DNA of 64,000 bases from Papilionanthe hookeriana x Papilionanthe teres. Taxonomy: Eukaryota; Streptophyta; Magnoliopsida; Asparagales; Orchidaceae. A program made the translations under genes and the position numbers. The stretch lies in the NCBI GenBank assembly GCA_022702705.1, contig CM040421.1:55225740-55289739 (forward strand), written 5' to 3'. This document shows positions 33,930-44,957 of the stretch, piece after piece (position 1 is the stretch's first letter; every line of letters starts with the position of its first letter). The notes beneath the pieces were generated by a model. The model was not told where the DNA came from, ran no database searches, and worked only from the letters and a program-made list of their open reading frames with translations.

Positions 33930-35405
33930 CACTTTCCACCACAACTCCACATTGCACCAAATCCAAATTAATTGCACCCACACCTTAACCACATTGAAAG
34001 AGGAAGAACCCTCATAGAAGCCCCATCACATAGAGTCTCTAGACCAGAGTTTGATCAACACCTGAAATTGACCTTGGTCGAGTTCAGGTCTAGACATTTC
34101 ACCATAGCTCAAGGCTTCATCTGAAGGTTCGTTGGGTCCAATTGAAGCTCTTGAAGAGCTCTTGACATAAATTGGGTTTCAATTTTGGGGTGAAGGCATT
34201 CAACTTGGTGAATTTGGACATGTGGTACATTTGGGGGAAATTTGGGGGTTTTGGCTTGGGTTGGATTTGGGTGAGGCTTGAGTGGAAATTTGGGTCAATT
34301 GGTGGTTCAATTTCGTTTAGGGGTATGTTATGAAGAGTTTTGGATTTTAATTTGGGGAATTGATTTGGTCATGAGGCTCAATTTGGGGAAATTTGGTCAC
34401 ATGGTCAAATTTGAGGCTTTTTTATTTGGGTTAAAATTGGGTTTACAATTGGGTCAAATTGGGCTTAGATTTATTTTATATTGGTATTGGGGATGATGAA
34501 TTTTGTTTTAGAATTGAAATTGGGCAAAATTGGGGTAAATTGGATGGACATTTGGGGTGATTTGGGGAAATTGGGCCTTTAAGGGCAATTTGGGGCTTTT
34601 GGTCAAACTGGGCTAATTTGGTCAAATTGAGCTCATGGGATAGTTCAAAACTGTAATTGGGAATATTTTGAGGGTTTTGAGAATTTTTGAGAATTTTTGG
34701 GATTTTTGAAATTTTTGGAATTTTTGGGCTAGTAGGGGCATTTTGGTAATTTTGGGTATTTTGGGGTATTTTGGGAATTTTGGTAAATTTGAGGTGCTTT
34801 GGATATTTTGGGTAGTGAGGAATATTTTGGGATGATTTTTGGAAGATTTTAGTAATTTTGGTTGATTTTGGGAATTTTGGGCAAAAATTAGGGTTTTACG
34901 GATAATTTGGTCATTTGGTGGAGTTTAGGGGTAAGGGGGTCAAAAGTTGGGATTTCTAGTGAAATTGGTGTTGAGTGATATTGATAACCCATTTGAGCCA
35001 TGGACCAAGGGAAATCCCCATCTGGATCTTCTATGTGCCAGTACCAATCAAACCCTAGCCCGGGGCTAAGAGCTTGGGGAAACCACTCACATGAGTTTCC
35101 AAAAGAGTAGGGGATCAAGTGTGAGGAAGTTTGGTATGGGGTTGTGAGGTAGTGTGTGAGAGTGTGTGTGCAAGAGTGTGAGCCTCACCCAAACCACCTA
35201 GGGTAAATCCTAAGGCTTGACCTTTCTATAGGGAACTCCTCTTCAGCTTCCTAATGCTTGGTCTCATCCCCATATGCATTTAGAGGTTAGATTTTAAGCA
35301 ATTGAAAACTTCAAAAAAAGCAAAGAAGTGTTTTGATTTTTTTATGGGATAAGGGTTCTATTGCTAGTCTTTAGGATAGTCACCAAGAAAGTCATATGGC
35401 TAAGT
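33930..35405 (-). mobile_element. Inverted 5' fragment of family X (copy e)
   Basis: Read on the minus strand, the order matches the start of the complete unit: a GACTAT/TAGGATAG-like start (about 35390), a CTATAGGGAACTCC stretch (35226), a CACAC-rich part (35140-35190), then a long stretch of AAATTTGGCCC-like words (35000-34150) that parallels 43140-44200. Both edges are uncertain. Frames of 72-77 codons here come from the skewed composition. Confidence 0.5.
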
Positions 35406-36639
35406 CTTAATAATATATAACTAATTTACAAAAAAAAAAAAATATATCAAAATTATAAGGCAATCAAAGAACATAAATAATTAATAATAAACAATTTTGT
35501 TATACATAACCAAATAGGTTATCGATACTTAATTAATAAGAAATATTTTGTGTAAAATAAGTGAGTTAAAATTGTGAAAAGAAAAATATGATCTATGAAA
35601 AAGCATAAAGATTAAAAATATATGATATTATATATTTATATAATGATAAATATTAATATTGTACAGTATGATGGATTAAATATGCTAGATAATGATGTGT
35701 TAATTAATAATTTTGGTAAATTAATAAATACATATTTAGAAGATAAATATTTAATTAATAATTAATCATATAATATTAGTGATATTAAATAATTATGCAT
35801 TACAGTTAAATTTATATGATTAAAAAAATTTTAGTTAATCAAATTTTATATGAATAATATATTATATGTGATATAAGCTATAGCTGAGTTAATTAAAAAA
35901 ATTTAGCAAGCGACTTATTAAACAAAATTAAACGAGCTGAATCGTGTTTAATTTTAGTTAATTTCACCATCGAGTTAAAAAAAAGAAATTCAAATATATT
36001 CAATTAATTTGAACTAATTTGATTAAGTATTAATTCATTTATTCATTTACAACCATATATATATAAAGTTATCATTCTCTAATAATTTCAAAAAAAAATT
36101 CCATTTATTTATTTTATAATTACTATTAAAATTATAAAATTTATGGAAAGTACTAAAAATTTTTCAAAATAAACAATAAATTAGAGAGTTTTCACATACA
36201 TTAAGATGATGTTGAGCCTAAAAAAATGCTTTGGACTTTAGCAAGATTGCTTGTCATTTAAATTTACTTAAATGAGATATTTGAATTGAATATTTTTAAC
36301 CATTACTTAATGATATTGAAAATCATAGAAATATACTTAATGATTTAAGATATCATATTTAGGCAATCCTAAAATTTGGAAGCTTATTTTAGGATGTATA
36401 TGATCTCTATGGATCACCTTTCATTTTATATTTCTATTTATATAATTGAAAAGTAAGTTTTAATTATAATAATATTTAAAGTTATTAGCTATATTGAAAG
36501 TAAATATAATATATAAATAATCAATCAAATTGATATTTATTAATTTAAATTGACCGAGATTCAATTAAAATATCCAAATCGGCGCTTGATGGCGATGTTC
36601 CCCTTGCCGCTTGGGATGAGTTATATACTTTGGAAAAGT
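35406..36639. other. Very AT-rich DNA, no feature recognised
   Basis: Mostly A/T with short TATA and TTAAT words. No open frame of note, no repeat ends recognised. Confidence 0.5.
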
Positions 36640-36890
36640 TACATATAAGTCACTCAATTCTTACATATTTACATATTTAATTTTGAATTTAATTTTTACA
36701 TATATGACATCTTACAATGCTTAAAAAGCTGTATTTCACTTTTCAACTTAAAATAGTCATATTTTTAATTGACATTAAATATTATTTATTTATTTATTTA
36801 TTTGCATAAAAGATTTAGGTGGTATAAATGTCAATGATAAAATTTAGGTGACAGATGTGTAAATATATAGGAATTGAGCCTATCAATGTC
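36640..36890. mobile_element. Short foldback MITE-like sequence
   Basis: The left arm AGTCACTCAATTCTTACATA, followed by TTTACATATTTA, pairs with the inverted right arm GGCTCAATTCCTATATATTT then ACACATCTGTCACC. The arms are imperfect. They share wording with the larger element at 37582-38395 (TCACTCAATTCTTA, TATTTACATAT). A (TTTA)n run sits inside at 36780-36803. No target duplication could be fixed. Confidence 0.45.
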
Positions 36891-37581
36891 AAGTTTCTTT
36901 TTAAAATTACTTTCAAGACTTCGATAAAAATTAATAAATAAATAATTTAATTCGAATCTTGATAATAATTTCAAAATCTTTTTTGACCATATGGCTGACG
37001 TCAACGCCTATCAAATTCCTGTGTGACATAAAATTTTAACTAATTCTTAGACTCTTTGAATATAATGTTTTAATTAAATACAGCTGTGTGAATATAATTA
37101 AAATTAAAATTATTTAATTTAAAAAAAAAATGAATATTTGAAGTTATTAACAAAAATCAACAAAAATTCTCAAAATTCATTTTGTATTAATTTAAATAAA
37201 TATTATAACTCATATTTTTTCTTAATTTTAGAAAACAAAAAAAGGTCTATTTTAATAGAATCCGACCAAGCAACTTTTTTCAGTACGATTTGTTTGGGGA
37301 GTTTTCAGTCACCATCATCAAAAATTGCTTTCGAAATTAATTCATTATTTTTAAATAATTGTTATTATTTTGAAATTTTATAGCAAGGATTACTTTAAAA
37401 ATTTGGACAATTTCTCAGTTTATGCGATGCAAAATGTAGACAAGTCTTATGGAATTGGACAAGCGTGGACGTCAGCCATGTAGTCGATAAGATTTCGAAG
37501 TTATTATTAAGATCGCATTAGATTATTTCCAAATTTAAGTTTATTAAATTCTTTCAAATATAAAAATTTAATTTTTAAACA
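36891..37581. other. AT-rich spacer, no feature recognised
   Basis: It contains an 81-codon Asn/Phe-rich frame (37138-37383) typical of AT-rich non-coding DNA. Nothing else is seen. Confidence 0.45.
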
Positions 37582-38395
37582 GGGGCATTTTTACATAAAT
37601 ATCACTCAATTCTTATGTATTTACATATATAACACCTAAACTTAAGTTTTTATATTTATACCACCTAACATTCTCTTATCACATAAAAATATCATCATAT
37701 CGACTTCTAAAAAGTAAAATAACAAGATTGCATATATATGAAAAATAAAATTAAAAAAGTAGATCTATCAAAAAAAATTTGCATCAGAATTCCGTATGTG
37801 CGGAGGCGAATGGCGGGGCGTCACACAGTGTATGGGGTGGCGGGGCCTACTTGCCACGTGGCCCCCTGCCATTCGCCTCCGCATGTATGCGGAGTCCTGA
37901 TGCAAAATTTTTTCCTATATTTTGTGGTCTAAATTTCATATTTATAAGAATTGTGCATGTAAATTTTTTTAAAACAAAGGCCTCGGTAAAAAAAATAAAA
38001 TAAAATAAAAAGAAGACTATGCTGCACTTAACTTATATCCGAGAAGTGGCGAGAGGAAGACATCAACGTCAAGCCCCACATGCAATTTCTATATTTAGCA
38101 CTACAAATTAATAAAAAAGAAAAAGTAGGATGTTTCCCAAACTGTGTTACAGCAAAAACACAATTCTCAAGGATCAAATTACAAAAAACACCCTGAAAAC
38201 TTTCTGATAAGGTGGGTGTGGGCTAAATCACTTTCGCGGGTCTTGAAAGCAATCGAGTCATGATACATAATTTTTAAGGAACTTAAACGACTGATCTAAA
38301 TAAAAATGTTCTTTTTATGTGTGTAAATATGAAAATTTTAGATATGAGATATGTAAATATGTAAAAATTGGGGGTGATGTGTGTAAATGCCCCCC
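37582..38395. mobile_element. Terminal-inverted-repeat element, Mutator-like MITE candidate
   Basis: The left end GGGGCATTTTTACATAAATA (then TCACTCAATTCTTATG) and the inverted right end GGGGCATTTACACACATCAC (then CCCCAATTTTTACATATT) pair over at least 80 bases with gaps. Long AT-rich arms with a GGGG(C/T)A start are seen in plant Mutator-like MITEs. I could not confirm the 9-11 base duplication those leave. The core holds a second, GC-rich inverted repeat. Confidence 0.5.
37775..37912. repeat. GC-rich inverted repeat inside the TIR element
   Basis: The left arm TTTGCATCAGAATTCCG, ending TGCGGAGGCGAATGGC, pairs with the inverted right arm TTTGCATCAGGACTCCGCAT, ending GCGGAGGCGAATGGC. The arms are about 38 bases and the loop about 60 bases, with ACGTGGC near its right side. 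It contrasts sharply with the AT-rich flanks. Confidence 0.75.
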
Positions 38396-40945
38396 AATTA
38401 AATAGATACAAAATCAAAGCATTATTGTAACATTGAAAACATAACAACACATCCAAGGATTGTGTGGTCTTTGCTAAAGCCAATAACACACGTGAATTCA
38501 ATGAAAAGAGCATATACCTCACTTATTTGTGCTCACGAGCTCGACTTCATGAATATACAATTAGACAACTTCCAAAGTTCAATCATTGTGTTAATAAATA
38601 TAATTGATAAATTGAAGCTAAATCTCTAGAACTAGGACCACATCCTATTGTGATCACACACACACCTTTATTCATTTTATCAAACGCTTGTTGGATCCTA
38701 ACAAATCATTCATACATTGACTTAACTAATTACTGCACTCACACGCACACAAAAAAGAGATTTAACATGTATGAGTAGCTACATATCAACTCCATCAATC
38801 CTAGTGTATGCTTTCTTGTCATAATGTCTTAGCCTGGTTCATTTTCAACACACATGTTAAACTAAATATATATTGGCCAATGTTTATTTCTTGTCTCCTC
38901 TATTACAGTGTCACTCCAACTTTATATATTTGAGTTTTGACCGTAGATAAGTTTAATTCAGGTGCTATAGGGTTAACATCACTCATTTATACTTGAGTCT
39001 TATTTGACTAGAAGTAATTTTCCTTTATTTTTGTTAAAGTAGTTTAATCGAATCATATCTAAATTATGTTTAACTCCTTGGTTTTATTTCACAATTTGAC
39101 ATCATACAACTACCAATTTAAATCCTTCCCTTGGCCTCTAAGTTTATTGCTTGTTATCTTAAAGAGGGAGGATGGGTCTCCACAGGTTGTCCACCCCTTG
39201 ATCAACCCAAATCACCTATAAATTATTTTTTTTTTCCCAAGACACAATCCTTAGTTTGTTTCTTTTTAGTTTCAACTTGACACTTTACCAATAACTTACA
39301 ACATTACAGCTAACAACTTAGTAACTTGTCCCTAATAGGTTTATTTTATTTGCTTATTGATAGCTTTACAACCATTAGATTCGTTATTCTATTCATATAC
39401 TCATTTATATAGTATCTTATTGATGGCTTAACATTATTAATAATGCTTGCCTAGAGCTCACCCCTTGATCTTTTTGATTGCTCAAACCATCCCCTTTGTT
39501 GGCTAAGATCCTAAAATTATGAGCTCAAATTATTTTGGGTAGCTTAAATAGTTTCTTTAGTTGGTTCCTTGTCATTATTCTGAGTTTTCTAATTTTGTAT
39601 GACCTACTTTTATACATCATTGAAAATTTAATGTTTTAGTGTTAATGAAATGGTGTAATTATGTAATACAAAATACATTCTCAATTTAGCTAATAACCTA
39701 AAAATCATAAATTTATTTGCTCAAGTGTCCTTTCACCATAAAGAGTATACCATTCTAGTGTTTCCCCTTCTTAATTAACTTTGACCATCTCTTTGCCAAT
39801 CATCAATAGCTAAATACTCACCAACAAATTGGTATTAGGACCACCTTGCTTGTTAACTTGAATTTGTTAGTTTGTGGCTTATGTTTCTTAATTTGTCACT
39901 AACGTCTTCTTAAATATTTCTTGATGACTTCTTAACATTATTTGATAGCATGTCGTTATAAGGCTATTATCTTTTAAATTATAACTTATTGATGCATTGT
40001 TCAACACCTTCTAGCAACCCATTCTTAATCTTGCTGAATTCAATCTCAGCACTCTACTAACTTTTTCTCTCTCGATAAGTGTGAAGTTCCTTCTTGGGTT
40101 TCTTGAGTTCCCTCTCAATTAACATCAAATTCCCATTCAAATAAATGTCAACATCTCTCTCTCTCTCCAGCATTCTCAATAATTTAATTATGTTTTCTTT
40201 ACAGCTCGCCTTCTGAATAAATATGCCTACTTCTCCTTAGTGGAACTTTCTTCATATGTTAACATAATAACCCTTAGAACTTTGTGATTGCTTAATATTT
40301 GAGAGTCTTCACTTAAGTCTCAAATCCCCCTTACCATTTTTACATCATCTTGGCAAATCAACACTAACCATCTGTCCTGAAAAAACTCAAAATTTCATTC
40401 TAGCATTGAATTCATTCCCTCGATTCTTGCTTATCACTTTAATGGCTCAACTTTCTTGACATTGTGGGGTCACTATTTGATAGGTCTCATCATTATGCAT
40501 GATTTCAGTATTGCCTTAGTCTCAAGCCAACCATCAAATATTATAAATGTGCATACAATTTACTAACATGTGATAATGGAAATCATCTATCATTTTCTTA
40601 AAAGACATTAAATCATGGTGTTTACATCCTCAATCAAGTTTATAGCCATCAGGTTACCTAGAAAAGAAAATTATTTCTAGCAACCTTTGGGAACTACATC
40701 TCACCTCATGTCTGACATCCTTCAAGTTGTTTTCCTTTTCTCCTTAGTATTCCTTCTAAATACTTTGAAAAGCTCCTTAAGAAAATATATGAAAGGTTTC
40801 AAGAATTTTCATTCTATTTTTAGTTTTTAGTTTTTCATTTATTTTCTCGCTTTCTTTCTTTGATAAACCCATTCTAAACTGTTCTAATTGTTTGACTATA
40901 GATCAAAATTTTGATTTTTCTTGCTCGTAGGAGTTCAGCCTTATC
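38396..40945. other. Unassigned DNA, about 2.5 kb
   Basis: Stops are frequent on both strands. A short (CT)n run lies near 40155-40168. Wording is unlike both Athila elements and family X. It could be a decayed transposon or gene relic on the minus strand. I see no motif that would name it. Confidence 0.4.
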
Positions 40946-41004
40946 ATTCTAGAATACTAGGTTTTGGCCGCAAAAAAAAATGCGATAACCTAGTATTCTA
41001 GAAT
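40946..41004. repeat. 18-base inverted repeat at the truncated LTR edge
   Basis: ATTCTAGAATACTAGGTT (40946-40963) is the exact reverse complement of AACCTAGTATTCTAGAAT (40987-41004), with a 23-base spacer ending in an A run. The right arm belongs to the LTR (compare 60513 onward); the left arm is an inverted copy of it. A direct repeat of CATTCTAAACGGCGA follows at 41012-41045. Confidence 0.85.
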
Positions 41005-42453
41005 GGGTTATCATTCTAAACGGCGATAACCCATTCTAAACGGCGAGATCGAGGCCACCGCCGACGAGAATGACGGTTCTCTCATGTGAATTGAATGAGG
41101 ACGATTTTTGAAGGGATGCTTAGGAAACTCTTGAAAACTCCTCTACAATTTTAAAAGAGACAATTGGAGGCTGAAAAGGAGGGGAGTTTGTTATTATTGT
41201 GGTCTGTGAGTCTAGTTAGTGTCTCTTGGGGGTGTCTAGTGTGTCTGTTAGTTTAATTAGTGAGATTGTGAGGAATTTTTTGAGAGATTATAAGAGTGAA
41301 AGGAAAGTGAGAGATTTCTTTCTCCTTGCTGCTTCGAAGGATAATTATGTGTGCTGTAAAGAAAGGAAGAGATTAAGAGGAACTTCAAGGAGTTTGCATG
41401 GGGAGGAATTCGAGATAAGTTGTATTTACTTATTGTAGTTTGTATGACTTTGCTTTTATATATGAAATCCAAGTTTTGTCGTATCTTCTCCATGAGATCA
41501 TAATAGTTTCTCTATCTTTCTCCTTGTTTTGAGATTTTGTGAAATGGTGATTTGAATCAGTTGTGCCAAGAGAATGTTAAAGAAGTTATGATGATCTTTT
41601 CACTTCAATCTTAATTTACTTTCAATCTGGTCAATTGATTTGTTAAAATATGTTATGTTTTACAACTAAAGTGAAGATTACATCCAAAATTCAAGGAGGT
41701 CAAAGTCATTGAAAGTAGGGTGCAATTAAATAGGGAAATATTATTTATCGGGCGTAGAATTGGAGATTTTAGAGTGACAGACTAAAATTCTCAATTCGGT
41801 CCTATCGTTTGGGTGCTGAAGTGTAGATGTTAGCCCTCAGGCGAGGGGAACGTGGGAGCTCCGAAGTGAGAGCCGGTATCCTCCCAGCCTAGCTGCAGAT
41901 TCAATAACCAAGCATAAGATTAGTCAATGTTCTTTATGCCTGGACCAAAGGGTAAAAAATAGGTATGCTCCTATTTGGCACAGCACAACTTGAACTAATT
42001 CAATTTATCCATTCACTTAAATTTCTTGACAAGGAGAAGGATGCTTGCTTATATATTGAACCTCACATTACAAACTTTATTAGTAAAATTAGTTAATTAT
42101 TAGTAGAATTAGTTTATTAAAATTACATCTTATCTACGATTGCTTATTAGTGAAAAAAAGGCAATTTGAAGTACAAGGTTGTCATTCTGTATTGGTTTTT
42201 AAAATCCTAGTTCGTAGCCTCTAATATATTTCCTGTGGGATCGATAACCAGAACTCCACTAGATCCCTGTATTACTTGAGTGATACGTATACTTGTGTTG
42301 ATAAGAGTAACTTTGCAATTATTTAATATTTATACACTTCTTTATCAAATTATAATAACGGTCAAGTTTTTGGTGTCATTGCTAGAGATTCAACCCTTTT
42401 AGTAGCGATATTAAATTCTTGCAATATTAAGCTTACGCAAAGTAGCCGGTTCA
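40985..42453 (+). repeat. 5' LTR of element 2, truncated at its 5' end
   Basis: It matches 60511-61956 almost throughout, ending AGCCGGTTCA. The first part of the LTR (60201-60510 in the 3' copy), including most of the GC-rich module, is missing. Within it are the conserved U5 block (41852-41893), GTATTACTTGAGTGATACGT (42270) and the fossil primer site (42371-42388). Frames of 70-78 codons are not genes. Confidence 0.9.
42371..42388 (+). other. Fossil primer-binding-site copy in the element 2 LTR
   Basis: GGTCAAGTTTTTGGTGTCAT, then TGCTAGAGA, mirrors the working junction GGTTCAAGTTTTTGGCGCCG / TTGTCGGGGA found 89 bases later. The 3' LTR has it at 61874-61891. Element 1 has the same arrangement. 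Confidence 0.75.
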
Positions 42454-42459
42454 AGTTTT

Positions 42460-42476
42460 TGGCGCCGTTGTCGGGG
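42460..42476 (+). promoter_or_regulatory. Primer-binding site of element 2, tRNA-Asp type
   Basis: TGGCGCCGTTGTCGGGG begins six bases after the LTR end, with one mismatch to the usual Athila site and in the same register as in element 1. Confidence 0.9.
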
Positions 42477-42592
42477 AATATAACATAATTAGAGTAACGG
42501 ACAATTTAGGACCATTAGAAAACTTTTAATAAAATTGCAACTTATTTTCATATTTAGTCAACTATTTTTCTGTGTACTGAGTTCAATTGTAT

Positions 42593-42597
42593 GCGTA
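42593..42597. repeat. Target-site duplication of the X unit, left (GCGTA)
   Basis: GCGTA at 42593-42597 is repeated at 49983-49987. Removing the unit and one GCGTA rejoins the element 2 leader in the register expected from element 1 (upstream of the PYDSELERT-like gag wording). Confidence 0.88.
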
Positions 42598-44948
42598 TGT
42601 TGACCTCATTTTTGATGAGGTCTTCTTTTCTCTCTTTAGTACTTAGGATCTAGCCTTAGGCTTTTCCTTTGACTATTCTAGAGGATTAGAATTGGGACCC
42701 ACCACCTAGAAATTCAAACCACTTCTTAACTCCCTGCAAACTCCACAAACTTGATCGTAGACCCCTAATCACCTAGAGGGTTGAAATCGAATGTGGAAGT
42801 TTAAAGGATGAGTTCCTATAGGACTCTTTGGCCTTAGAGCCGCCCAGTGGCACTGGTCCGGTGAGGGCTGACTTACACACACACTACACTTATACACTAC
42901 ACTTTCACACACCTCCTAAAACCACACCCATACCCAACTTAACCTCCGACTCATGAAGGTGATTCACATGGATGGTCCTTAACCCCTAAGCCCTCGCTGA
43001 GAGGTTAGGAACAACATAGTGAATGCCTCAAATGAGTCCCTTCATGGCTCATGTGGGCTTGATATGGCTTTATGGCTCAACCAAAATGATTTCATTCCAC
43101 TTACATTTACCCAATCTTCAATTTCCTAAATTTTTAATTTTTGACCCCGGGGACCCTACACCCGCCTAGCCTACCCAAAACCCTTGAAATTACCCAAATC
43201 ACCCAAAATTCTCCAAATCACCCAAAATTCCTCAAAACCAATCCCAAACATTCCCACATTACTCAAATTGATCATTCATAGCCAAAAATACTAAAAATTC
43301 CAAAAATACCTCCCAATACCCTCCAAATACCCAAAATGCCCCTCTTAGCCAAAAAAATCCAAAAATTCAGAAAATTCCAGAAAATCCCAAATATTCCCAA
43401 TTTCATTTTGTCCAACTACACCATGGGCCAATTTTGTCAATTTACCCCACTTTTGTCAAAATCCCCAATTTGACCCATTTTAACCCAAAGTGAACCCAAT
43501 GTCAAACCAAACCTATCCAATTGACCCAAATTCTGGTCCAATTCAATTCTAAACAACATCCCCAACACCAATCTAGACAAAATCCAAGTCCAATTTGATT
43601 GGCATTTGAACCCAATTTCATTTTTGACCTTAAAGCCCAATTTGGACCCATGACCCAAACTTAGCTCAAACTCACCCAATTCAACTCCAATTAACCCCAA
43701 ATCTTTTCTAAACCTTCCCTAACATCCCCACAAACAAACCACTAACATGATTTACCCAAAATTTAGACCCAAACCCCACTCAAATTCAACCCAAAGCTAA
43801 AAGGCCCAATTTTGACCTAAACCCAAACCTAACCCAAATAAGCCCAAACCCCAAAATCAAAATGCAACCAAAGCCAAAACTTCTTTGAAACACTCCCATA
43901 AACATTTCCCAACATTAATTTTACATCAATTTCAACCCTAGCCCAACATTGACCCAAGTTAGCCCAATTTGACCTACATTGGCCCATTTACCAAATAAAC
44001 CCAAATCCAACCCAATTCAAGCCCAAACCACCTCAAATTTATTCCAAATCACTCATGAAACATCCCTAAACAAAACCCAACAATTATTTGGCCCAAGCCT
44101 TTACCAAACTTTCATCCTAAAGTCCATTTTAAAATCCAAAAGCCCACTTCCCTAAACCATTTTAAAAGCTCATCTTCACTAAATTTTAAAGGCCCAAAAT
44201 TCATACAAAGCCCATATGACACTCTTCTTCATCATGACTTCAATTAAAACCATCCCTAAAGTTCCAATCAAATATAAATTTATTCTAAATCAAGCTTCAT
44301 GTTAACCTCTCATACATTTATCAAAAATGCCAAAATCCATTTTCATACAAGTAAGCCAAGCTATGTGCAAGCCATAGGCAAGCCATGAAGCCATGCATGA
44401 GCCACATGGAAGCCATGAAAGCCCCTTTACATGTCACCATGCTATCTTGGGCAAATGGAGGAGGTCCTTTCCATATTCCCTTAAGGTGATTAACCATTTC
44501 CATGTCTCCCCTAAACCATGTTTAATCCTAATTGTACTTGGATTGTGACTTGACCCCACTAATCAAGCTGAGCCAAATCACTTCCTCTTCAACCTAAACC
44601 AAGTCTTGGGTGGTGCACCTAGCCCAAAAGGATGGGTTGACCCAAATCAAGCCAAAATGGCCTCTCCCCCATACCATTTTAATCCAAGCCCTTTACACAT
44701 GTTCATGGCCAATTGACTGCACAAACCTCCGCCACCGACCCACCCGACCACGAGGGTGACCCATGCCTGCCGGCCAGCCACCCAGGCCGCCGGAAAACGC
44801 CATGGCCGAGACATGGGAAGGAGCCAAGCATTGAAATTCCACCTTGCTGAGTTGCCCCATGCCCGGTGGCCATTGCGAACTGTTCTTCCCTTGCAAGAGC
44901 AGCTGATCCCGATCCCTAACTCCCCGCAGGAGAGCCTCTAGCCTCTCC

Positions 44949-44957
44949 TATTTAAAC
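44949..44957 (+). promoter_or_regulatory. Candidate TATA box of X copy c
   Basis: TATTTAAAC lies in a GC-richer patch, followed by GGCCATGAAAGAGG. Copy b has TATTTAAG at the matching place. It sits 2351 bases from the unit start, which would make U3 about 2.4 kb. Confidence 0.4.

Noticed and set aside
41226..41493. 70-90-codon frames repeated in both LTRs of element 2
   Set aside because: They recur only because the LTR is duplicated. The two copies differ by frame-neutral and non-neutral changes alike, and nothing suggests coding.
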